64,000 bases of DNA from contig CBIHRS010000022.1 of the NCBI GenBank assembly GCA_966212505.1, forward strand, positions 9,922 through 73,921. Direction: 5' to 3'. The DNA comes from CAMLIZ01 sp966212505. Lineage in GTDB: Bacteria; Pseudomonadota; Gammaproteobacteria; Burkholderiales; Burkholderiaceae_C. This document shows, piece after piece, positions 42,333 through 48,918 of the stretch. A program made the position numbers and the translations under genes. The first letter of the stretch is position 1. Each line of letters opens with the position of its first letter. The notes below the pieces were generated by a model that was given only the letters and a program-made list of their open reading frames with translations, did no database searches and had not been told where the DNA came from.

Positions 42333-43088
42333 ATGCGCGTGCTGGTGACACGGCCGCAGCCCCAGGCCGACGACTGGGTGGCCCGGTTGCGCGCCGAAGG
42401 GGTCGATGCCCATGCGCTGCCGCTGATCGCGATCGGCGACCCGGCCGATGCCAGCCCGGTGCGCGATGCCTGGCAAGAGCTCGGCAGCCATGCGCTCGCG
42501 GTGTTCGTCAGCCCCAACGCGGTGGCCCGCTTCTTCGCGCAGCAGCCTGCGGGGCTGGCATGGCCCGCGGCCACCTGGGCCGGCGCCACCGGCCCCGGCA
42601 CCTCGGCCGCATTGGCCGCCGCCGGCGTGCCGGCGGGCTCCATCGTCGAGCCGCCGGCCGATGCGGGGCAGTTCGATTCCGAGGCCTTGTGGGCCTGCCT
42701 CGCGCCGATGCGCGACTGGCGCGGCACCCGGGTGCTGATCGTGCGTGGCGAAGGCGGGCGCGACTGGCTGGCCGGCACGCTGCAGTCGCAGGGCGCACAG
42801 GTGCGCTTCGTCGAGGCCTATCGCCGAGCGGCGCCCCAGCTCGATGCGCCGCAGCAGGCGCTGCTGGCCCAGGCGGCGGCGCAGCCGGCGCAGCACCTGT
42901 GGCTCTTCAGCAGCTCCGAGGCCATCGGCCACCTGCGCGAGCTGGCGCCGCAGGCCGACTGGCGCCAGGCGCGGGCCCTGGCCTCGCATCCCCGCATCGC
43001 GGCCACCGCCCGGGCGTTGGGCTTCGGCCACGTCGAGCAGGTCGGGCCGGCGTTTTCCGTGGTGTTGCAGGCGGTGAAGGGGGCCTGA
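42333..43088 (+). CDS. hemD: Uroporphyrinogen-III synthase
   Basis: A protein of 251 residues, starting 7 bases after hemC (MRVLVTRPQPQADDW), as expected for a coupled pair. The family is poorly conserved but the typical pieces are present: VTRPQPQA at the start, FVSPNAVARFF, ATGPGTSAALAAAGV, VLIVRGEGGRDWL, and LFSSSEAIGHL near the end. It cyclises and rearranges hydroxymethylbilane to uroporphyrinogen III. It is followed by hemX at 21 bases. Confidence 0.93.
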   Translation: MRVLVTRPQPQADDWVARLRAEGVDAHALPLIAIGDPADASPVRDAWQELGSHALAVFVSPNAVARFFAQQPAGLAWPAATWAGATGPGTSAALAAAGVPAGSIVEPPADAGQFDSEALWACLAPMRDWRGTRVLIVRGEGGRDWLAGTLQSQGAQVRFVEAYRRAAPQLDAPQQALLAQAAAQPAQHLWLFSSSEAIGHLRELAPQADWRQARALASHPRIAATARALGFGHVEQVGPAFSVVLQAVKGA

Positions 43089-43109
43089 CTACATACAATC
43101 GCCCGCACC

Positions 43110-44279
43110 GTGAACCAGCCGTTGCCGCCGTCTTCCTCCCCATCGCCTGCCGAAGCGCTGCCGTCGCAGCCGCTGCCGGTGCCCGTGATGCCCACTCCCT
43201 CGGCGAGCGCGTCGTTCGGCGTGCGCTGGCTCACCGTGGGGGCCATCCTGCTCGGTGTGGTCACCGTGGGCAGCCTGGCGCTGGCGCTCAGCGTGCAGCA
43301 GCGCGTGCGCTCGCTGGAGCGCGAGCTGGTCAAGCGCCAGCAGGAGAGCCAGACCGAAGCCGCCGAGGCCCGCGTGGTCGCGCGCCAGGCCCAGGACGTG
43401 TCGCGCGATGCGGCCGCCAAGGTCGCGGTGCTCGATGCCCGCGTCAGCGAGGCCTCGCTGCAGCGCAGCCAGATCGAAGACCTGATCCAGTCGCTCTCGC
43501 GCTCGCGCGACGAGAACATCGTGTCCGACGTGGAGTCGGCGCTGCGCGTGGCGCTGCAGCAGAGCGCCATCACCGGCAGCGCCGAGCCGCTGGTGGCCGC
43601 GCTGCGGCAGTCCGACGAGCGGCTGGCGCGCTACAACCAGCCGCGGCTGGAGCGTGTGCGCCGCGCGATCGCGCGCGACCTCGACCGCGTCAAGGCCGTC
43701 GGCGTGGTCGATATCTCGGCGCTGACGATCAAGCTCGACGAGGCCGTGCGCCTGGTCGACGAGCTGCCGCTGCTGTCGGTGGCGGCCGAGGCGCACAAGG
43801 GCCGCACCACGGCGCAGGCCGCGGCCCAGCAGGCGGCCAAGGCTGCTGCCAGTGCCGCGTCGGCGCCGCAGCCCACGCGCGGCCGCGACGGCGATGCCTG
43901 GCTGCGCTGGGTGGCCGATGGCTGGCACACGGTGTCGCAGCAGGTGTGGGATGAGACCCGCGCGCTGGTGCGGGTGACCCGCATCGACGTGCCCGAGGCC
44001 ATGCTGGTGGCGCCCGAGCAGGCCTACTTCCTGCGCGAGAACCTCAAGCTGCGCCTGCTGAACGCGCGGCTCGCGCTGCTGAGCCGCCAGTTCGAGACGG
44101 CGCAGACCGACCTGCGCGACGTGCAGGGCGCGCTCGACCGCTACTTCGACCGCAGCACCAAGCGCGTGGGCAATGCCAGCGAGCTGGTGCGGCAGGTGGC
44201 CTCTCAGGCCCGGCTCGTCAGCGTGCCGCGCCCCGACGAAACCCTGGCCGCGCTCACCGCCGCGGCCGCGGGCCGCTGA
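43110..44279 (+). CDS. hemX: HemX, inner-membrane protein of the heme operon
   Basis: A protein of 389 residues from a GTG at 43110. A Pro/Ser-rich cytoplasmic N-terminus (1-36), one transmembrane helix (about 38-62, WLTVGAILLGVVTVGSLAL), a coiled-coil region (about 65-140), and a periplasmic alpha-helical domain with the family blocks NIVSDVESALRVALQQSAI and PEQAYFLRENLKLRLLNARL. Despite the frequent label uroporphyrinogen-III C-methyltransferase, the family has no visible SAM-binding motif; its role in tetrapyrrole synthesis is unproven. It is translated between hemD and hemY. Confidence 0.92.
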   Translation: MNQPLPPSSSPSPAEALPSQPLPVPVMPTPSASASFGVRWLTVGAILLGVVTVGSLALALSVQQRVRSLERELVKRQQESQTEAAEARVVARQAQDVSRDAAAKVAVLDARVSEASLQRSQIEDLIQSLSRSRDENIVSDVESALRVALQQSAITGSAEPLVAALRQSDERLARYNQPRLERVRRAIARDLDRVKAVGVVDISALTIKLDEAVRLVDELPLLSVAAEAHKGRTTAQAAAQQAAKAAASAASAPQPTRGRDGDAWLRWVADGWHTVSQQVWDETRALVRVTRIDVPEAMLVAPEQAYFLRENLKLRLLNARLALLSRQFETAQTDLRDVQGALDRYFDRSTKRVGNASELVRQVASQARLVSVPRPDETLAALTAAAAGR

Positions 44280-44297
44280 ACGGAAGACCCGGGCACG

Positions 44298-45545
44298 ATG
44301 CGCACCGTCATCTGGCTGGTCCTGCTGTTCGCCGCGGCCGTGGTGGCCGCCTCCACGCTGGGCCGCAACGACGGCCTCGTGAGCTTCTACTGGGGCAGCT
44401 GGCGGCTCGACCTCTCGCTCAACCTCTTCCTGTTCGGCTTCTTCGTCAGCTGCGTGGTGCTGGTCACCGTGATCCAGGGCATGCATGCGCTGCTGAGCCT
44501 GCCGGCGCGAGCCCGCGAGTGGCGTGTGCTGCGGCGCGAGCGTGCGGCCCAGGGCGCGCTGCGCGAAGCGCTGGCCGAGCTGTTCGCCGGCCGCTACAGC
44601 CGCGCGCAAAAGGCCGCGCAGCGTGCACTGACCATCCAGGAAAGCACGCCCGAACTCGAGAACGACCAGGAGCTGCGCGTGCTGAGCCACCTGCTGGCGG
44701 CGAGCAGCCTGCACCGCCTGCTAGACCGGCCGCGCCGCGACGAACAGCTGCGCCGCGTGTTCCAGCTCTCGCGCCGCAGCGCCGTGCCGCGCGCCGTCGA
44801 CGACGGTGCCCGCCTGCTCGCGGCCGAATGGGCGCTGGATGACCGCAATGCCGCGCGCGCGCTCGAGCTGCTGTCGGAGCTGCCGGCCGGCACCGCGCGC
44901 CGCACGCAGGCGCTGCGGATCAAGCTGCAGGCCAGCCGCCTCGACCACCAGCCGCTCGAGGCGCTGCGCACCGCGCGCCTGCTGGCCAAGCACCAGGGCT
45001 TCTCGCGGGTGGCTGCCCAGGGCCTGCTGCGCTCGCTGGCCTGCGAGGCGCTCGACTCCGCCCACGATGCCGACCAGCTGCGCCGCGTCTGGCAGCAGTT
45101 CGACGCGGCCGACCGGCGCGACCCCTGGGTGGCCTCGCGTGCCGCACAGCGCGCGGCGGCGCTCGGCGCTCACGACGAAGGCCGCAGCTGGCTGCGCCCC
45201 TTCTGGGATCGCATGGGCGAGCTGCAGGCCGACGAGCGCACCGAGCTGGCGGGCGCGCTGATCGAGGTGATCGACGGCCTGGGCCCCGACTGGCTGCCGC
45301 GGCTGGAGGCGGCGCTTACCGCTTTCTCGCACGAGCCCGCCGTGGTGGCGGCCGTGGGCGCGGCGTTTGCCGAGCGTCAGCTGTGGGGCAAGGCCCGGCG
45401 CCTGCTCGAAGACGCAGCCCGCTCGCCGCAGCTGGAGGGCCGGATGCGCCGCCGCGCCTGGCGCCAGCTGGCTGACCTGGCCCGGCAGGATGGCGACGAA
45501 GACCGGGCGGCCGAGTGCGAGCAGGAAGCCGCCCGCATCGATTGA
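44298..45545 (+). CDS. hemY: HemY, TPR-type membrane protein of the heme operon
   Basis: A protein of 415 residues. Two N-terminal transmembrane helices (about 3-20 and 38-62; MRTVIWLVLLFAAAVVA and the LFLFGFFVSCVVLVTVI stretch) are followed by a HemY_N region and TPR-like helices (FAGRYSRAQKAAQRAL, GKARRLLEDAARSPQLEG). The proteobacterial HemY protein is distinct from the Bacillus protoporphyrinogen oxidase of the same name; it is thought to act in late heme-operon function. Its end is 49 bases from a tRNA gene that has its own promoter. Confidence 0.93.
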   Translation: MRTVIWLVLLFAAAVVAASTLGRNDGLVSFYWGSWRLDLSLNLFLFGFFVSCVVLVTVIQGMHALLSLPARAREWRVLRRERAAQGALREALAELFAGRYSRAQKAAQRALTIQESTPELENDQELRVLSHLLAASSLHRLLDRPRRDEQLRRVFQLSRRSAVPRAVDDGARLLAAEWALDDRNAARALELLSELPAGTARRTQALRIKLQASRLDHQPLEALRTARLLAKHQGFSRVAAQGLLRSLACEALDSAHDADQLRRVWQQFDAADRRDPWVASRAAQRAAALGAHDEGRSWLRPFWDRMGELQADERTELAGALIEVIDGLGPDWLPRLEAALTAFSHEPAVVAAVGAAFAERQLWGKARRLLEDAARSPQLEGRMRRRAWRQLADLARQDGDEDRAAECEQEAARID

Positions 45546-45554
45546 ACAAGAAAG

Positions 45555-45584
45555 TTGTACAGATCCGGAATTTGCCGTTATACT
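45555..45584 (+). promoter_or_regulatory. Sigma-70-type promoter of the tRNA-Arg gene
   Basis: TTGTAC (45555-45560) and TATACT (45579-45584) are separated by 18 bases, and the tRNA begins 11 bases after the -10 box. The G+C-rich GCGAGG discriminator following is usual for stable RNA genes. Confidence 0.7.
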
Positions 45585-45594
45585 GCGAGGCTTC

Positions 45595-45671
45595 GCGGCT
45601 GTAGCTCAGTTGGATAGAGTACTTGGCTACGAACCAAGGGGTCGTGGGTTCGAATCCTGCCAGCCGCGCCA
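45595..45671 (+). tRNA. tRNA-Arg (anticodon ACG)
   Basis: A 77-base gene folding into a normal cloverleaf: acceptor GCGGCTG (45595-45601) pairs with CAGCCGC (45661-45667), D arm GCTC/GAGT, anticodon arm CTTGG/CCAAG around the loop CTACGAA (anticodon ACG), T loop TTCGAAT, and an encoded G-CCA end (45668-45671). ACG is expected to be edited to ICG and read CGU, CGC and CGA arginine codons. Confidence 0.97.
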
Positions 45672-45690
45672 GAATTTCGGTTCTAGATCA

Positions 45691-45728
45691 ACGCCTCAGA
45701 GGTGCAAGCCTCTGAGGCGTTTTTCTTT
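45691..45728 (+). terminator. Intrinsic terminator after tRNA-Arg
   Basis: A perfect 12-base stem, ACGCCTCAGAGG (45691-45702) and CCTCTGAGGCGT (45709-45720), with a 6-base loop, followed by TTTTCTTT. It ends the tRNA transcript 20 bases after the CCA end. On the other strand it is 7 bases past the LysR gene stop and may serve as its end too, although the A-run there comes before the stem. Confidence 0.9.
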
Positions 45729-45734
45729 GCGCCC

Positions 45735-46649
45735 TCAGCCCTTGCCGCGCTCGGCTTCCTCGAGCAGCCAACCCCGAAAGGCCGCGAGCCGCGGCTGGCT
45801 GGCGCACTCGGCGCGATACACCACGTAGTAGGCCAGCGTTGCAGGGAACGCGATCTTCGGGAACAGGCGGACCAGCCGTCCGGCGGCGAGGTCATCGCGT
45901 GCCATCACGCTGCGGGCGAGGGCCACGCCTTGCCCCTCGATCGCAGCCTGCAGCACCGCGGCCGAATTGTTGATCTTCATGCCGCGTGACGGGGCGGCAC
46001 CGGCCCCCCCCGCTTTTCGCAGCCAGGCGCTCCAGGAGGGGAACCCGGCATGGCCGTCCATCGACAGGTCGTGGATCAGCGTCTGCTGCATCAGGTCGGC
46101 CGGCTTCTTCAAGCGGCCGCGCTGCAGCTGCGGTGAACACACCGGGTAGACCTCTTCGTCCATCAGCTTGTCGGCCACGAGCCCGGCCCAGTGGCCGCTG
46201 CCGTAGCGCACACCGATGTCGACCCGCTGGGCCACGAAGTCCACCGGCTTGAGGCTGGTGTCCAGGCGTACGTCGGTGTCGGGCCAGGCGGCGTGGAAAC
46301 GCTCGATGCGCGGCAGCAGCCATTTGGCGGCAAAGGCCGGGCTGACGGTCACGGTGAGCAGGCCGTGGGGCGAGGCCTCCCTGAGCCGGTCGAAGCCCAG
46401 CGACAGCCTGTCGAACCCGGCCCGGATGTCGGGCAACGCCCGTTCGGCCGCTTCGGTGGCCACGAGCCGTGCGCGCCCGCTGGTGCCGCGCAGGAACAGC
46501 GGCGTGCCCAGCCATTCCTCGAGCGTGCGCACCAGCTGGCCTACCGCCGCTGGCGTGACGTGCAGCTCGGCGGCAGCCGCCGAGAAGCTCTGGTGGCGGG
46601 CGCTGGCCTCGAACGCACGCAAGGCGTTGAGGTGGACGGGCGACTTCAT
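45735..46649 (-). CDS. LysR-family transcriptional regulator (GcvA-like)
   Basis: A protein of 304 residues. The N-terminal winged helix (about 1-62) shows LNALRAFEASARHQSFSAAA, AELHVTPAAVGQLVRTLEEW and LGTPLFLRG. The effector domain has PAFAAKWLLPRIERFHAAWPD and DIGVRYGSGHW, typical of the GcvA/AmpR-like branch of LysR. It is divergent from a small-protein gene over a 136-base region that contains a 12-base palindrome; LysR proteins usually control such divergent neighbours. An unusual run of C (plus-strand around 46,000) lies within its coding region without breaking the frame. Confidence 0.94.
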   Translation of the reverse strand: MKSPVHLNALRAFEASARHQSFSAAAAELHVTPAAVGQLVRTLEEWLGTPLFLRGTSGRARLVATEAAERALPDIRAGFDRLSLGFDRLREASPHGLLTVTVSPAFAAKWLLPRIERFHAAWPDTDVRLDTSLKPVDFVAQRVDIGVRYGSGHWAGLVADKLMDEEVYPVCSPQLQRGRLKKPADLMQQTLIHDLSMDGHAGFPSWSAWLRKAGGAGAAPSRGMKINNSAAVLQAAIEGQGVALARSVMARDDLAAGRLVRLFPKIAFPATLAYYVVYRAECASQPRLAAFRGWLLEEAERGKG

Positions 46650-46785
46650 GATGGAAAAGCTTTTCTTTCAGGCCAAGACACTTTATCTCGTTTGTCTGCA
46701 GAGAAGGCGGGCAGAAGAATGGCCATCGGGCTCGGGAATCGGGCCGCTGCTGGAAGTTTTTCTTTTTCTCAAACTGGAGAGACGA
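46650..46785. promoter_or_regulatory. Divergent control region of LysR and the small-protein gene
   Basis: Includes the perfect palindrome GAAAAGCTTTTC (46654-46665), 5 bases from the lysR start, and two AT-rich pyrimidine tracts (46757-46770). The first is the best candidate for an operator bound by the LysR protein; the GGAG at 46775 is the ribosome-binding site of the small-protein gene. Confidence 0.5.
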
Positions 46786-47067
46786 ATGGTCTATCTGCAG
46801 ATCACCTTGAAGATCCCCCACGCCAACCGGCCCGCTGCCGCTGGCATCTACCAGAAGTACAAGGCACCGTTCCTCGACACCATCGCTGGTGCGAAGTCGA
46901 AGGAATTGCTGGTGCGCGAAGAAGACGTGCAGGTGCTGCATGGCTTCGACACCACCGAGAACGCGAGCGCCTACCTGCAGAGCGGGCTGTTCACGGCCGA
47001 CGTGGTGGGCGGACTCACTCCGCTGCTGGACGCGGCACCCGACGTGCGCATCTATGGGGGTGCATAG
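46786..47067 (+). CDS. Small ABM-like (dimeric alpha/beta-barrel) protein
   Basis: A protein of 93 residues from ATG 46786, preceded by GGAGAG. It opens with a beta-strand MVYLQITLKIP, has a helix-rich middle (YQKYKAPFLDTIAGAKSKEL), LVREEDVQVLHGF, and ends with TPLLDAAPDVRIYGGA. This strand-helix-strand-strand-helix order resembles the dimeric alpha/beta-barrel (ABM-like) family; no catalytic residue is evident. It is divergent from the LysR gene and probably regulated by it. Downstream is a decayed hydrolase-like remnant, which fits the common LysR, monooxygenase-like and hydrolase locus layout. Confidence 0.7.
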   Translation: MVYLQITLKIPHANRPAAAGIYQKYKAPFLDTIAGAKSKELLVREEDVQVLHGFDTTENASAYLQSGLFTADVVGGLTPLLDAAPDVRIYGGA

Positions 47068-47091
47068 GCTTGGCATGAGCGGTGCGGGGGG

Positions 47092-47195
47092 TGTTTCGGC
47101 AACGTCGTCGGCCTGTCATGCGGCGGCGCCAACATGGCGCGCTACATGAGCAGGAGACATCGATGATCGAGCGTGTGGCGGTGCTGGCGATCTAG
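47092..47195 (+). pseudogene. Remnant of an alpha/beta hydrolase (frameshifted)
   Basis: The frame from 47092 reads FGNVVGLSCGGANMARYMS, which contains a GxSxGG nucleophile-elbow pattern (GLSCGG), and stops at TGA 47164-47166. In an overlapping frame from the ATG at 47163 it continues MIERVAVLAI before TAG at 47193. Together this resembles the nucleophile-elbow region of an alpha/beta hydrolase broken by a one-base shift and a further stop. No N- or C-terminal parts of such a protein are present, so at most a fragment is left. Confidence 0.4.
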
Positions 47196-47386
47196 CTGGT
47201 CACTGGCCTGCGTCGAGGGCAGCAAGACCGAGCTGATGGGCGAGGACGGAGGTGAGCCTCGAATGCCCGTTCCTGCCGACAGCGCGGGCTGGGGAGGGGC
47301 ACCGGCTGAGCGTCAAGGTATCGCAGAGCCATGCGCAGTACACCGGCTTCGAGTTCGTGCCGTTGGTTGGAGGGCGGTAGCCGGCG
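47196..47386. other. Gap without a recognisable gene
   Basis: Together with the preceding remnant this makes 319 bases without an intact gene between 47,068 and 47,386. I see no credible gene or RNA here; the short frames are Arg/Ala-rich shadows. It may hold further decayed sequence. Confidence 0.4.
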
Positions 47387-47992
47387 CTACTCAATCACGG
47401 GCGTGGGGTAGCTCATCGGTTCGATATCCCACTTGCCTTCATCGCGCTTCCACCACGTCAGCCGGCCGATCAAATCTCCTTCGGTGTCGTAGAGGCGAAT
47501 GTTGGCCGGGCTGCGGACTCCCGGGCCCGAACCGCAGTACGAGGAAATGTGGAACATCCCGTTGATGAAGCCGAAGTCGCATTCCGCATGCTTGATCAGC
47601 GGCCGCTCAACATCCATGAATTGGTAGTTCGAGCCACCGCAGCAGAGTGCCCGGGCGGCATGCCGGCGCTCCATCCTCCAGCGGAGATAGGCACCGATGG
47701 TGGGCTCTGCCTGAGCGGCTTCGATGTACTCGGTGTCGATCGGATACCGAACCGGTTGGCCCTTGCGCGCCATGCCATACGCACCCTCCATCACACGTAG
47801 CGGGGCGATGTCTTCCACGATACAAAGGCTGTCGCAATCCTTGCACCACGCAGGACGAATCGGCACCGTCAACAAATCGTCGTCGGCGGCCTGCCGGCCG
47901 ATTGGCGCAGAGCCGAGGTAGTAGCACGCTTCGCGAAAGTTGAAATGGAACCTTTCGCCGCAACTGCTGCAGGCGTAGTAGTTTGGAAGCAT
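47387..47992 (-). CDS. Conserved-looking protein with Cys pairs, function unknown
   Basis: About 201 residues if it starts at 47992 (MLPNYYACSSCGERF); a further ATG at 48043 would add 17 residues but has no ribosome-binding site. It has CSSCGERFHF near the N-terminus and WCKDCDSLC at about residue 60, four Cys that could bind zinc, and a CC pair (LCCGGSNYQF). Acidic and Trp-rich near the end (LTWWKRDEGKWD). No signal peptide or membrane segment. It looks like a single accessory gene; I do not recognise the family. Confidence 0.65.
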   Translation of the reverse strand: MLPNYYACSSCGERFHFNFREACYYLGSAPIGRQAADDDLLTVPIRPAWCKDCDSLCIVEDIAPLRVMEGAYGMARKGQPVRYPIDTEYIEAAQAEPTIGAYLRWRMERRHAARALCCGGSNYQFMDVERPLIKHAECDFGFINGMFHISSYCGSGPGVRSPANIRLYDTEGDLIGRLTWWKRDEGKWDIEPMSYPTPVIE

Positions 47993-48122
47993 GGGAGAGC
48001 TCTCACGGTCGCTTTTTCGAGATGGTGTCGTCTGGTTGTTCATGCAGCCAGTAGCAATCGCCGATGCCGTCGATGTGTCGAGCCCTCTATCAGGATCTGC
48101 GATTGGCGTGAGGTCGGTTCAG

Positions 48123-48503
48123 TCATTGCGCAAACCAGAACCGCACCGCCGCCAGCCCCAGCGCAAACAGATAGCCGTAGGTGAAGCGGTCGATCCGCAG
48201 CACCGCCTGTCCCCGCCGCGAGCGCCACGCGCCGAGCACGGACATGAACAGTCCGGCGAGCAGCGGCGTGATCAAGAGGTTGGCGATGCGCAGCGCCGGC
48301 GCCGACACCAGGTGATGGTGAAACACGAGCAGGCTGAGGCCACCGGCCGCGGCGCCGAAGAGCAGGTAGGCGGGCGCCGCAAGCCACGGGTTCGGCGCGC
48401 GCTGGAACGGCTCCTTGAGCGAATGGATGCCGAGCTCGACCAGGATTTCGAGAACGATCTGGAGGAGCAGTTCGCCGATCAGTTCGAACAGGAATTCGAG
48501 CAT
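48123..48503 (-). CDS. Small integral membrane protein, function unknown
   Basis: A protein of 126 residues. The N-terminal amphipathic Leu/Glu helix (MLEFLFELIGELLLQIVLEI) is followed by three hydrophobic helices, about 42-62, 70-92 and 106-124. No catalytic motif. It is 116 bases downstream of the 68-residue gene in the same direction. Confidence 0.7.
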   Translation of the reverse strand: MLEFLFELIGELLLQIVLEILVELGIHSLKEPFQRAPNPWLAAPAYLLFGAAAGGLSLLVFHHHLVSAPALRIANLLITPLLAGLFMSVLGAWRSRRGQAVLRIDRFTYGYLFALGLAAVRFWFAQ

Positions 48504-48619
48504 GGTCGCTGGGCTCTATGTAACCTGGCGTCTGCCGACGGGCTGGACCATGTCTCTCCCCTCCGGAATTTCTTCGCGTCCGGCGATGCTAGCGGGGTTC
48601 GTGCGTGTATCGCGTGCTG

Positions 48620-48826
48620 CTATGGATCCAGCCGCAGCAGCGGCGCCTGCGTCACCTCGGCATCGAAGCCCATCAGCACGCTGGCCAGCTCCAGCTTGCG
48701 CCACAGCGGCGCGGGCATCTTCATGATCGCGTCGGGCGTGCGCGCCCGCGCCACCCAGGCGCCGATCTCGGCGTGCTGTTCCGCGGTGAGCAGGTTCAGC
48801 TTCAGCATGTCGTCCAAGGTCTGCAT
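48620..48826 (-). CDS. Small cytoplasmic protein downstream of a TonB receptor
   Basis: A protein of 68 residues; the start at 48826 (MQTLDDMLKLNLLTAEQ) has GGAGGGG 9 bases upstream. It is helix-rich with MPAPLWRKLELASVLMGFDA near the end and no signal or membrane segment. It follows the TonB receptor gene (stop at 48919) by 92 bases on the same strand. Function unknown; the compact frame and strong ribosome-binding site are the main support. Confidence 0.65.
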   Translation of the reverse strand: MQTLDDMLKLNLLTAEQHAEIGAWVARARTPDAIMKMPAPLWRKLELASVLMGFDAEVTQAPLLRLDP

Positions 48827-48918
48827 GGTCGAGGCCCCTCCCTGGCCGTGTAGGAGACGAGCATAGGGCATGCCCGGCCTCAGCGGGGCGCGCGATGGCA
48901 AAAGCCGGGGCCCGGCCG

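Noticed and set aside
45595..45671. tRNA-Arg as an integration site of a mobile element
   Set aside because: No integrase, no direct repeat of the tRNA 3' end, and ordinary genes on both sides.
45996..46010. Run of C in the LysR gene as a frameshift
   Set aside because: The LysR frame is intact on both sides and full-length, so the run does not break it.
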